This document shows, piece by piece, positions 1 through 6,228 of a DNA stretch of 8,583 nucleotides. The stretch covers positions 1-8,583 of the forward strand of contig JAEZTA010000081.1 in NCBI GenBank assembly GCA_023443765.1, written 5' to 3'. Numbering within the stretch: the stretch's first letter is position 1; each line of letters begins with the position of its first letter. Position numbers and translations under genes: made by a program. The stretch comes from Bacteroidota bacterium. GTDB lineage: Bacteria > Bacteroidota > Bacteroidia > Bacteroidales > Rikenellaceae. The notes beneath the pieces are model-generated. The model saw only the letters and a program-made list of their open reading frames with translations. It made no database searches and was not told the origin of the DNA.

Positions 1-361
1 GCTGCAGCCCGGACAGATCGTTTCGCTGCGTAAGCTGCGCGACGAGAATTCGAGTCTCAAGCGTCGTGACCAGCAGCCGGTTCAGGTGCGCGACATCGTG
101 CCGGCAACTTCGACCCAAGTGTTGCAAGGTATTACCCGCGCTGCACTCCAGACTTCGAGCTTCATCTCGGCGGCTTCGTTCCAGGAGACGACCAAGGTGC
201 TCAACGAGGCGGCCATCCAGGCCAAGGTCGATCCGCTGGAGAACCTCAAGGAGAACGTAATCTGCGGTCACCTGATCCCCGGCGGTACGGGTCTGCGCGA
301 TTACGACGACCTCGTAGTCGGTTCGAAAGCCGATCTGGAGAGCCTTCAGCAGGCACAGTAA
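1..361 (+). CDS. rpoC: RNA polymerase beta' subunit, C-terminal 119 residues (5' end outside window)
   Basis: The reading frame is open from base 2 and ends at TAA 359-361. RpoC is the largest catalytic core subunit of RNA polymerase in the cytoplasm. The visible stretch is the conserved C-terminal end of the family: VLQGITRAAL, then SFISAASFQETTKVLNEAA, then LKENVICGHLIPGGTG. These correspond to the closing segment of beta' (E. coli has nearly the same FISAASFQETTRVLTEAA and LKENVIVGRLIPAGTG). After the core comes a short variable tail ending in SLQQAQ. The start and catalytic domains are upstream of the window, where rpoB would be expected. A strong terminator follows 24 bases after the stop, so this is the last gene of its operon. 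Identification is secure from the motifs alone. Confidence 0.97.
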   Translation, partial: LQPGQIVSLRKLRDENSSLKRRDQQPVQVRDIVPATSTQVLQGITRAALQTSSFISAASFQETTKVLNEAAIQAKVDPLENLKENVICGHLIPGGTGLRDYDDLVVGSKADLESLQQAQ

Positions 362-384
362 GCTAAAGGTTACACATACATCCG

Positions 385-421
385 AAAGAGGCCGTTCCAA
401 AGGAGGAACGGCCTCTTTTTT
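385..421 (+). terminator. Rho-independent terminator of the rpoC operon
   Basis: A perfect 14-bp stem (385-398 with 405-418) closes a 6-base loop, AAAGGA, and runs into a T tract (416-421). It starts 24 bases after the rpoC stop codon and is the strongest intrinsic terminator in the window. The A-rich 5' foot (385-387) gives only a short T run on the other strand. Confidence 0.93.
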
Positions 422-454
422 ATTCCGAAGGAATTGTCCTGGCCTTTTCTTTCG

Positions 455-607
455 ATGCTGGCCGCACTTTTTTCACGGGTCGGAAGCGGTGAATCTACCT
501 ATCGGGCGGATACGGTGTTCTGCTATGGAGAGGGTGTGCGGTCCGGGATTGTCTGCGAACCGGACGCCTATCAGTTCGAATCCCGGAAGATCACGTACTA
601 CGAGTAA
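455..607 (+). CDS. Small ORF, 50 residues, function unknown
   Basis: ATG at 455 opens a frame of 50 codons ending in TAA 605-607. I do not recognise the protein. It begins with a short hydrophobic stretch (MLAALF) and continues as a polar, aromatic-rich chain including TYRADTVFCYGEGVRSG and ending FESRKITYYE. It has two cysteines (about 26 and 37). Two things suggest real coding. Third codon positions from about residue 9 onward are mostly G or C, as in neighbouring genes. The stop also falls just before a hairpin (623-653) that separates it from the convergent lyase gene. Against it: no good ribosome site sits before the ATG (the nearest purine run, GAAGGA at 427-432, is too far) and no clear promoter is visible after the rpoC terminator. 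It could be a small real gene or the preserved tail of a lost longer one. TTG at 434 is a less likely start. Confidence 0.42.
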   Translation: MLAALFSRVGSGESTYRADTVFCYGEGVRSGIVCEPDAYQFESRKITYYE

Positions 608-622
608 AATATCCGGATACAG

Positions 623-653
623 GAAGCCCGGGGCCATTGCGGTCCCGGGCTTC
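623..653. terminator. Hairpin between convergent genes, probable bidirectional terminator
   Basis: A perfect 10-bp GC-rich stem GAAGCCCGGG (623-632) pairs with CCCGGGCTTC (644-653) around an 11-base loop. It lies 15 bases past the small ORF stop on the plus strand and 21 bases past the pectate lyase stop (675) on the minus strand. No clean T run follows on either strand; plus has TTCTGCTTTC. The role is therefore inferred from position and stem strength. Confidence 0.65.
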
Positions 654-674
654 TGCTTTCTGTCTGACTGTCTG

Positions 675-2939
675 CTATTCGAACGAGAGGGTTTGGTCGT
701 TGAGTTTCACATTGCTGAAAACAGCATCCGAGGTCTTCTTGCTGTCGCCGCTGCTGACTGCAAGGCCGAGCAGCAATTTGTCGGGCAGTCCGCTGATGGT
801 GACGGACTTTTCCTTGCCGAATGTTGCGCCTCCGTCGAGCGAGTAGGACGCTATGAATGCGTCGCCTGCACGTTCGAGCCGCACGATGGGGCTGACTCCT
901 GTCGTTGCTTCCGGAGCGCTCAGTTCGCCCTTGCCCGCTTTTCCGGCAGCCTCGGCCCGGTTGGAGTAGTAGAGTTTTGCAAGTCCCTGGGCCGCCATGG
1001 CGTGGATGAAATCGCCGCTGGAGGCTGTTGCCACGTTGGGGGTGACGAGCAGGCCGGCCAATGCCTGGTTGGTCTCCTTGAGGGCCGTGAAGGAGTCGAC
1101 CTGCGCCGTGGCTACGAAGTTGCCCGTGACCTCCTTGTAGACGAATCCGAAGGTCTGTGTGCCGCTTTCGAATTTGCCGCAGGCCGTCAGGGTCAGTTGA
1201 CCTCCCTTGCAGGCCGCAATGGCGTCTGTCGTGCCGTTGGAGAGCAGTGTCCAGCCGTTACCGAGGTCGCTGCCGCCGGGCTGGTCGGGATCGGTTCCGG
1301 GGTCGGGATCGGTTCCGGGGTCAGTGCCGCCGCCCGAAATGCCGCCGTTGTCAACGTCTTTCGGCGCTGTGGCGTAACCCGTGAGTTTACCCGTACCTGC
1401 GGCCGAAGGAACGATCTCGGCGATCCGGTCAGCGGGGTCCACGATGTAGTTATACGCGGGTTTGAAGTCGTCGTAGGTATACGGTGTTGCGAGTTTCTCG
1501 CCGTTGTAGGTCTTGTATTCGACGTTGGTGAAAGGATACGGCTCACGGGCGTTCGACGGCTTGTTCGTGAAGACGTTGCCGCGCTCGTAGAGATATCCCG
1601 CGACTTTGTCCGTGAGGTTCGAGACCCAGCTGCTGCCGCTCTGTTTGGCGGGGAAGGTGCTGATGTCGGTGGGCAGGACCACGCCGTCGAAACAGTTGTC
1701 CTCGACGAGTACCATGGCGCCGCAGGCGCTGCCGGCCCCGTAGGTCGTCACCTGGTTGTAGAAGTTGTTGTAGACATGGGCGCGTCCATAGCGAACGCGG
1801 GGATGGCGCGAACTCGAAAGGTCGAAGAAGTTGTGGTGGAACGTGACGGTGATTTGCGTGTCGCCCGTCGCCGAACTTGAATGACCTACCAGACACGATT
1901 TCTGGGTCTTGATGAAGTGACACCACGAGATGGTGACATTGTAGCTGGCATGGGTCACGTCGCACGAACCGTCCTCGTAGTCCTTGGTCTGGTTGATGGA
2001 TTCGAAGGTGCAGTGGTCGACCCAGACGTTGTTGCTCTCCTGCATCGAGATACCGTCGGCGCCGTCGTCGGCCTTGGGCATTTTGATATAGAGGTTGCGG
2101 ATGATGATGTTCGAGGATTCATTGATGAAGAACCCGACGTTCTCCATTAGGAATCCGTCCGTGCCGTAGATCGAGAGGTTGCCCGTGCGCTTGATGTCGA
2201 ACCAGGGTTTCCCTGAGCGATAGCCGTCGTCTTTGTGGAACGTGCCGCTCAACCATACGATCGCGGGCGTCATGTCCTTGTTCTTTTCGCGCAGGTAGAG
2301 CCATTCGCCGAATTTTTTGCCGTCGTTGAAGTGGTGGATGTGGGCTTCGGTGGCTCCGGCACCGCCCGTCGTACTCTCTGCATAGCCGTAGAGCTTGTCC
2401 AGTTCGACGTTGCCCGTTACGGGAGGCGTCGGTTCGTCGGGCTGGTCGGGGTCTTCCGGATCGGGATTCTCGACGGGCTCCTTGCCGCCTTCCTGTTCGG
2501 TGATGTTAGCGATATGGACGGACCCGTTCACCGAGACGATGTCGGCATGGAGCAGGATCTTTTTGCCGACCAGATCAGGGTGGTCGACGATGTTCAGGCG
2601 GGCCTGTATGTCGGAATTGTCGGCCAGGTCGACACGGATACACTTGTCGGGCCGGTACTCGTTGGCCTTCGAAGCCAGCAGGATGTTGCTGCGCGAGGGG
2701 CTGTCGGAGCCGACGGACATCGTCGTCGCTTCGGCCTCGGCGCCTGCTACGTAACCCCGGATCCAGACTGCGGACTGTCCGCTGATTCCGGCGATGTCGT
2801 CCACACCGAAAGGATCGTCCCTGGTTCCTGCGGGAAGGGTCGTGGCGGGAGGTTCAGGTGTGGGGGCTTTGGTCGTGTCGTCGCTGCAGGCTCCGGTCAG
2901 CAGCGGGACGACCAATAGGAGAAGTAAAAATCGTTTCAT
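675..2939 (-). CDS. Lipoprotein pectate lyase, polysaccharide lyase family 1, with N-terminal DUF6359-like and C-terminal beta-sandwich-like domains
   Basis: 754 residues, predicted to cleave polygalacturonate (pectin backbone) by calcium-dependent beta-elimination at the cell envelope. Residues 1-18 are a lipoprotein signal: MKRF, a leucine-rich core, then lipobox LTGAC with Cys18 as the lipidation site. Residues about 38-149 resemble DUF6359 (GTRDDPFGVDDI, VWIRGYVAG, NILLAS, DLVGKKILL). An acidic Pro/Asp/Glu linker follows (about 154-174). The parallel beta-helix lyase domain covers about 179-530, with VWVDHC (305-310), DYEDGSCDVTH (320-330), KSCLVGHS (347-354) and RHPRVRYG (378-385). By comparison with family 1, Arg378 is the expected catalytic base, Arg383 and Lys347 bind substrate, and nearby Asp residues bind calcium. 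A second GTDPDP linker (about 538-556) leads to a 195-residue domain that looks like a carbohydrate-binding or DUF1349-type beta sandwich; that call is tentative. There are no SusC/SusD genes beside it, so it is not in an obvious polysaccharide-utilisation locus. The start is set by the signal peptide. Confidence 0.93.
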   Translation of the reverse strand: MKRFLLLLLVVPLLTGACSDDTTKAPTPEPPATTLPAGTRDDPFGVDDIAGISGQSAVWIRGYVAGAEAEATTMSVGSDSPSRSNILLASKANEYRPDKCIRVDLADNSDIQARLNIVDHPDLVGKKILLHADIVSVNGSVHIANITEQEGGKEPVENPDPEDPDQPDEPTPPVTGNVELDKLYGYAESTTGGAGATEAHIHHFNDGKKFGEWLYLREKNKDMTPAIVWLSGTFHKDDGYRSGKPWFDIKRTGNLSIYGTDGFLMENVGFFINESSNIIIRNLYIKMPKADDGADGISMQESNNVWVDHCTFESINQTKDYEDGSCDVTHASYNVTISWCHFIKTQKSCLVGHSSSATGDTQITVTFHHNFFDLSSSRHPRVRYGRAHVYNNFYNQVTTYGAGSACGAMVLVEDNCFDGVVLPTDISTFPAKQSGSSWVSNLTDKVAGYLYERGNVFTNKPSNAREPYPFTNVEYKTYNGEKLATPYTYDDFKPAYNYIVDPADRIAEIVPSAAGTGKLTGYATAPKDVDNGGISGGGTDPGTDPDPGTDPDQPGGSDLGNGWTLLSNGTTDAIAACKGGQLTLTACGKFESGTQTFGFVYKEVTGNFVATAQVDSFTALKETNQALAGLLVTPNVATASSGDFIHAMAAQGLAKLYYSNRAEAAGKAGKGELSAPEATTGVSPIVRLERAGDAFIASYSLDGGATFGKEKSVTISGLPDKLLLGLAVSSGDSKKTSDAVFSNVKLNDQTLSFE
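1283..1322. repeat. Tandem 18-bp repeat coding the interdomain linker of the pectate lyase
   Basis: Two perfect copies of GGTCGGGATCGGTTCCGG (1283-1300, 1301-1318) are followed by the first four bases of a third. On the minus strand they encode the Asp-Pro-Gly-Thr linker between the lyase domain and the C-terminal domain. Such in-frame repeats change linker length by slippage without breaking the frame. Confidence 0.85.
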
Positions 2940-2974
2940 GCGTATTTTGGTTTTAGGTTGACGTTAGCTGATAA

Positions 2975-2982
2975 CAAAATTA
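2975..2982 (-). promoter_or_regulatory. -7 element of the pectate lyase promoter
   Basis: Minus-strand TAATTTTG fits the Bacteroidetes TAnnTTTG consensus exactly and lies 35 bases before the start codon. At the expected 20-base spacing there is no TTTG; that position falls inside the hairpin 2984-3006. This may mean a weak or activator-dependent promoter. Confidence 0.5.
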
Positions 2983-2983
2983 A

Positions 2984-3006
2984 CCCGCCGGAGGCAGTCC
3001 GACGGG
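2984..3006 (-). terminator. Hairpin with short U-rich tail downstream of sdaA, abutting the pectate lyase promoter
   Basis: On the minus strand CCCGTCGGA and TCCGGCGGG form a 9-bp stem with one G-U pair and a 5-base loop, followed by TTAATTTTG. This is a plausible intrinsic terminator for sdaA. Its tail is the -7 element of the next gene's promoter, so terminator and promoter overlap. Confidence 0.55.
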
Positions 3007-3041
3007 GAAATTTTATCCGTTTACAGGGAAAAATCGTCACA

Positions 3042-3063
3042 CGCCGGAAAGATGCTTCCGGCG
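3042..3063 (-). terminator. First hairpin after the sdaA stop codon
   Basis: A perfect 8-bp stem, CGCCGGAA (3042-3049) with TTCCGGCG (3056-3063), has a 6-base loop and begins 11 bases past the sdaA stop. On the minus strand TGTGACGATTTTT follows, so the T run is displaced by several bases. It may act together with the hairpin at 2984-3006, or may simply stabilise the 3' end. Confidence 0.5.
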
Positions 3064-3074
3064 CGCCTGAAACC

Positions 3075-4274
3075 TTAGCGTTTGAAACGTTTGGCAAGGC
3101 CGCCCTCGGAGGTCTCGCGGTAGAGGCTGGGGAGTGCATGGCCCGTTTCGTTCATCACCTCCACGACCTTGTCGAAGCTCACCATGTGGGAGCCGTCGGA
3201 GAGTGTGGCGTAGGCGTTGGCGTCGAAGGCGCGGGCGGCGGCGATGGCGTTGCGCTCGATGCAGGGGACCTGCACCAATCCGCACACGGGGTCGCACGTG
3301 AGGCCCAGGTGGTGTTCGAGGCCCATCTCGGCGGCATACTCGATCTGCGACGGGGTTCCGCCGAAGAGTTGGCACGCTGCCGCAGCGGCCATGGCGCATG
3401 CCACGCCGACCTCACCCTGGCAGCCGACCTCGGCTCCCGAGATGGAAGAGTTGGTTTTGGCGATGTTGCCGAACAGTCCGGCTGTGGCCAGCGCCCGCAG
3501 GATGCGGATGCGCAGGAAGTTGCGCGAGGTGGCCAGGTGGTAGAGCACCGCGGGCATGACGCCGCTCGATCCGCACGTGGGGGCTGTCACGACGATGCCG
3601 CCCGAGGCGTTTTCCTCGGAGGTGGCCAGCGCGTAGGCGTAAATTTTGGCGCGCGAGGAGAGCGAATCGGTGTAGCTTTTCGACTTGACCCAGTAGGTCG
3701 AGGCCTTGCGGGCGACCTTCAGGCTGCCGGGCAGCACGCCGTCGTTGTTCAGACCCCGCTGGATGGTTTCGCACATCGTCTCCCAGATCGTTTCGAGGTA
3801 GTCCCAGATTTCGGGACCCTCGCAGTCGCTGACGTATTCCCAGAAGGTTTTGCCTTCGTGGGAGCACCACTCCTTGATCTCGCTGATGGTCGACAGCGGG
3901 TAGAGGCTTTGGGGCTTTTCGAGGCGTGTGGCCTCGTTGGCCAGCGCACCGCCGCCGATGCTGTAGATGGTCCAGGAGTCGACGACCTTACCGGCCTTCA
4001 GCCCTTCGAACAGCATGCCGTTGGGGTGGAAGGGGAGGACGATCTCGGGTTTCCAGACGATTTCGGCCGGAGCTATCGGTTCGAGCACCGAGAGAATCGC
4101 CACGTCGGTGAGGTGGCCTTTGCCCGTTGCTGCGAGCGATCCGTAGAGGGTAACGCGGTAGGCGTCGACATCGTGGCAGCGCTCCACAAACTGTTCCGCA
4201 GCCCGCTTGGGGCCCATGGTGTGGCTGCTCGACGGGCCGTTGCCGATCTTGTATAACTCTTTGAGCGATTCCAT
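3075..4274 (-). CDS. sdaA: L-serine ammonia-lyase, iron-sulfur dependent, single chain
   Basis: 399 residues; cytoplasmic enzyme converting L-serine to pyruvate and ammonia with a [4Fe-4S] cluster, feeding serine carbon into central metabolism. The N-terminal beta-type domain opens with GNGPSSSHTMGP (11-22), a family hallmark. The alpha-type catalytic domain has TAPTCGSSGVMPA (230-242), GAEVGCQGEVG (280-290) and LTCDPVCGLVQVPCIERN (325-342). Cys285, Cys327 and Cys338 have the spacing (42 and 11) of the three cluster ligands known in the Legionella enzyme. The start at 4274 gives the family N-terminus MESLKELYKIGNGPSSSHT. The frame stays open upstream to 4415, but that extension would run into the tRNA-Arg terminator and has no family similarity. 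GAGAAG just before the ATG may be the ribosome site. Odd point: there is no cysteine after 338, so the C-terminal Cys ligand described for the Legionella protein is absent. No ACT domain is visible. Confidence 0.96.
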   Translation of the reverse strand: MESLKELYKIGNGPSSSHTMGPKRAAEQFVERCHDVDAYRVTLYGSLAATGKGHLTDVAILSVLEPIAPAEIVWKPEIVLPFHPNGMLFEGLKAGKVVDSWTIYSIGGGALANEATRLEKPQSLYPLSTISEIKEWCSHEGKTFWEYVSDCEGPEIWDYLETIWETMCETIQRGLNNDGVLPGSLKVARKASTYWVKSKSYTDSLSSRAKIYAYALATSEENASGGIVVTAPTCGSSGVMPAVLYHLATSRNFLRIRILRALATAGLFGNIAKTNSSISGAEVGCQGEVGVACAMAAAAACQLFGGTPSQIEYAAEMGLEHHLGLTCDPVCGLVQVPCIERNAIAAARAFDANAYATLSDGSHMVSFDKVVEVMNETGHALPSLYRETSEGGLAKRFKR

Positions 4275-4293
4275 AGCTTCTCGTTTTATGGAA

Positions 4294-4301
4294 CAAAGAT
4301 A
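4294..4301 (-). promoter_or_regulatory. -7 element of the sdaA promoter
   Basis: Minus-strand TATCTTTG matches TAnnTTTG exactly, 19 bases before the sdaA start codon, giving a very short leader. No TTTG-like -33 box is found at 19-21 bases upstream. Confidence 0.55.
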
Positions 4302-4375
4302 ACTTAAAATTCGGGGAAAGTGCGGTGCGTCTCCTTTTTCAATGGGAGATTTGGAGGGATTGCCCGCATGGTCAC

Positions 4376-4402
4376 AAAAAAGGAGGGAAATCCCCTCCTT
4401 TT
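4376..4402 (-). terminator. Terminator of tRNA-Arg
   Basis: A perfect 10-bp stem pairs 4378-4387 with 4393-4402 around a 5-base loop. On the minus strand CCCTCCTTTTTT provides a six-T tail (4381 down to 4376). It starts 5 bases after the tRNA 3' end and separates the tRNA from sdaA. Confidence 0.9.
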
Positions 4403-4406
4403 CCTG

Positions 4407-4478
4407 TAGCCCCACCGCGACTCGAACGCGAATTTAGGGTTTAGGAAACCCTCGTTCTATCCCTTGAACTATGGAGCC
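4407..4478 (-). tRNA. tRNA-Arg, anticodon CCT
   Basis: Read on the minus strand, 72 bases fold as a cloverleaf. The acceptor is GGCTCCA with TGGGGCT (7 pairs, two G-U), discriminator A. The D stem is GTTC/GAAC. The anticodon stem is AGGGT/ACCCT with loop TTCCTAA, giving anticodon CCT, which reads AGG. The variable region is 4 bases, and the T arm is TCGCG-TTCGAGT-CGCGG. CCA is not encoded (the next bases are CAG). It has its own promoter (4516-4547) and terminator (4376-4402). Confidence 0.95.
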
Positions 4479-4491
4479 TTTAAAACAATGC

Positions 4492-4514
4492 GGCGCACCC
4501 CTGAGAGGTACGCC
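4492..4514 (-). other. Hairpin between the tRNA-Arg promoter and tRNA-Arg
   Basis: On the minus strand GGCGTACC pairs with GGTGCGCC (8 pairs, one G-U) and is followed by GCATTGTTTTAAA. It lies downstream of the fadL-like gene stop and in the tRNA leader. It could terminate fadL-like transcription, act as a processing signal in the pre-tRNA, or attenuate the tRNA. Confidence 0.55.
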
Positions 4515-4515
4515 A

Positions 4516-4547
4516 CAAAGGTAATAAATTTTTCTGTTTTTTAGAAA
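4516..4547 (-). promoter_or_regulatory. Promoter of tRNA-Arg
   Basis: The -7 element TACCTTTG (4516-4523, minus) and -33 TTTC (4544-4547) are separated by exactly 20 bases. The -33 box overlaps the last codons of the upstream outer-membrane gene. The predicted start leaves a leader of about 30 bases before the tRNA. Confidence 0.65.
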
Positions 4548-6004
4548 CTGAAACCTACGCCGAGGGAAAATGTGTGGGCGCGGGTTGTGTAGTTGCCGGA
4601 AAAATCGGTGATGGCGCTAGTGGTTGGATAGTTGGGAACGGCGTTCTTGATCTGCTCGTTCGCGAGTGTCAGCACGGAGTTGACATACGGATACGAACCC
4701 GTGCGCTCGGGATCGGCCGAATTTACATATCCGTAAGCAAGGTCGATGTGCATCCATTTGTAGGGCCGGAATGTGACACCGGCGGTGTAGGCTAGTTTGG
4801 TCATCGATGGTGTTTCGGGATTGAGGTAGTCGCTGCTTACGGGGCTTTCGTCGACGTACATACCCATGCGGGCCGTCAGCCAGTCTAGTGCGTGATATTC
4901 ACCGCCGAATCGGAATGCCAGTGTGTTGGAGTAGTTTTTGTCGCTGGCAGGGATAGTCAGAACCGGAAGATTCGTCGACGGATTCAGAATCTGGACATCG
5001 AGTTGATCGTATGCGCTCCACAGCACGTATTGCAGATCGACGGCAAACTCCCATTTCTGCACAGGGCGAAAGCTGACACCCCAAGTCAGCGATGAAGGAA
5101 GCGGAAGTTCTGTTTTTACGATTGCCGAAGAGATTTCCGAGGGGTTGATGCCGAATTTCGGGAGAAGTTGTCCCAAGACGGTCTGAATTGTCGGATCGTT
5201 GACGGTCGACAGATCAATTGAGCCGGAATCGACTTTCATCTTTAGCTTCGAACGATAGGTCATACCCAGCGACCATTGCTCGTTGATGTCCCACAGAATG
5301 CCGAGATTTACGCCGACGGCCATTTTGGCCTTGCCTTCGAGGCCCAGCGACATGATGTTGCGGTCACCGGCCAGTTCGAAGATGTTCGGGGTACCCGGAG
5401 CGACCAATTGTATGATATTGTTCAGCGCGACGTTCTGTGCATTTGTGGCTCCGACGGGCAGCATCGAACGTGAAAGATCGAATTTACCCCACGTCATCAT
5501 CAGGCCGGCTCCTGCGGACAGGTGTTCGCAGATTTTGAACGACACAGTGGGCTGGAGATTGTATGCTTTGAGATTGATGGACTGTACGAGTTGCGCACCG
5601 GCCCAATCGTCGCCCCAGTTCATCGAAGAACCAAACGGAGTGTTGAAGGCTAAACCGACCGACATCCAATCCAGCGGCTTGTAATTGAAATATGCGTAAA
5701 GAGGTGTTGAGATTTTATTGTCCGACGTGAAGTGCTGGGGTTGGGTTTTGCTTGTGTAATCGGGCAGGGAGGTATAAGTGGCTTTCGCTGCTATTCCTGT
5801 GATACCGACTGAAAAGTCGAACTGAGTGATTTGGAACGACGCGGCAGCGGGGTTGAACCAAATGGATTCTGAATTGAGTTTCATGGCTGTGCCGACATGG
5901 CCCATACCGTTCTGTTTTGAGGAAAGGTTGTTTACCTGGTAACCCTCGGCATATGCGCCGGAGGCGATGGCTGCGGCGGCCAGAACGAGGAAAAGTTTTT
6001 TCAT
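4541..6004 (-). CDS. FadL/OmpP1/TodX-family outer-membrane transport protein
   Basis: 487 residues, predicted 14-strand-type beta barrel of the FadL family, which takes up long-chain fatty acids or other hydrophobic compounds across the outer membrane. Residues 1-19 are a Sec signal peptide (MKKLFLVLAAAAIASGAYA, cleavage before Glu20). The mature N-terminus, GYQVNNLSSKQNGMGHVGTA followed by SIWFNPAAAS (47-56), is the family plug-type signature. The rest alternates short aromatic and hydrophobic strands with polar turns, and the chain ends TFSLGVGFSF with a terminal Phe, as outer-membrane barrels usually do. It is slightly longer than E. coli FadL. The start at 6004 is chosen because it gives the signal peptide; the frame is open to 6130, but that extension crosses the promoter. 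The substrate cannot be told from sequence. It stands alone, with its own promoter and a leader palindrome. Confidence 0.93.
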   Translation of the reverse strand: MKKLFLVLAAAAIASGAYAEGYQVNNLSSKQNGMGHVGTAMKLNSESIWFNPAAASFQITQFDFSVGITGIAAKATYTSLPDYTSKTQPQHFTSDNKISTPLYAYFNYKPLDWMSVGLAFNTPFGSSMNWGDDWAGAQLVQSINLKAYNLQPTVSFKICEHLSAGAGLMMTWGKFDLSRSMLPVGATNAQNVALNNIIQLVAPGTPNIFELAGDRNIMSLGLEGKAKMAVGVNLGILWDINEQWSLGMTYRSKLKMKVDSGSIDLSTVNDPTIQTVLGQLLPKFGINPSEISSAIVKTELPLPSSLTWGVSFRPVQKWEFAVDLQYVLWSAYDQLDVQILNPSTNLPVLTIPASDKNYSNTLAFRFGGEYHALDWLTARMGMYVDESPVSSDYLNPETPSMTKLAYTAGVTFRPYKWMHIDLAYGYVNSADPERTGSYPYVNSVLTLANEQIKNAVPNYPTTSAITDFSGNYTTRAHTFSLGVGFSF

Positions 6005-6029
6005 AACGAATTGGTTTGGTTTATACTCG

Positions 6030-6047
6030 GCATGCCGCGCGGCATGC
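6030..6047. promoter_or_regulatory. 18-bp perfect palindrome in the leader of the FadL-like gene
   Basis: GCATGCCGCGCGGCATGC is its own reverse complement. It lies 10 bases downstream of the -7 element and 25 bases before the start codon, that is, at or just after the predicted transcription start. Either a dimeric-repressor operator or a leader hairpin is possible. I saw no second copy in the window. Confidence 0.55.
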
Positions 6048-6057
6048 AAAATCGGGG

Positions 6058-6089
6058 CAAAAGTAGGAAAACTATCCCCATAGCCCAAA
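6058..6089 (-). promoter_or_regulatory. Promoter of the FadL-like gene
   Basis: -33 TTTG (6086-6089), a 20-base spacer and -7 TACTTTTG (6058-6065) on the minus strand match the Bacteroidetes sigma consensus completely. The leader is about 50 bases. Confidence 0.75.
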
Positions 6090-6196
6090 CTTTTTGGCCT
6101 GAATTTCCTGAAAACTATCCTAAATGGCATAGTTTTGGCCGAATTGGTGGGTTCGGGATCGCGGCTTTCGCGAAACGCGGAATGAAATACCTTTAT

Positions 6197-6224
6197 AAAA
6201 AAGACCCGCTTGCAGGCGGGTCTT
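6197..6224 (-). terminator. Terminator of the HU-aminotransferase unit
   Basis: A perfect 9-bp stem AAGACCCGC (6201-6209) pairs with GCGGGTCTT (6216-6224), followed on the minus strand by six T (6202 down to 6197). It begins 4 bases after the aminotransferase stop. Confidence 0.92.
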
Positions 6225-6228
6225 CGGT

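Noticed and set aside
530..590. tRNA-like segment with TTCGAATC near 567-574
   Set aside because: The flanking bases do not form a T stem, there is no acceptor or anticodon stem, and the sequence reads better as part of the small ORF.
489..1880. Plus-strand open frame of 463 codons opposite the pectate lyase
   Set aside because: It lies antisense to a gene with clear signal peptide and active-site motifs; its translation is Val/Gly/Arg-rich with no domain, as expected from the complement of GC-rich codons.
2958..4256. Plus-strand open frame of 432 codons opposite sdaA
   Set aside because: Antisense shadow of a gene with all serine ammonia-lyase motifs; its composition is low-complexity Gly/Val/Ala/Asp and it has no recognisable family.
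4275..4415. N-terminal extension of sdaA to the upstream ATG at 4415
   Set aside because: The extra 47 residues lack family similarity, cover the -7 promoter box and enter the tRNA-Arg terminator; MESLKELYKIGNGPSSSHT from 4274 is the family start.
6005..6130. N-terminal extension of the FadL-like protein to 6130
   Set aside because: It would place 42 residues before a perfect signal peptide and would overlap the promoter and palindrome.
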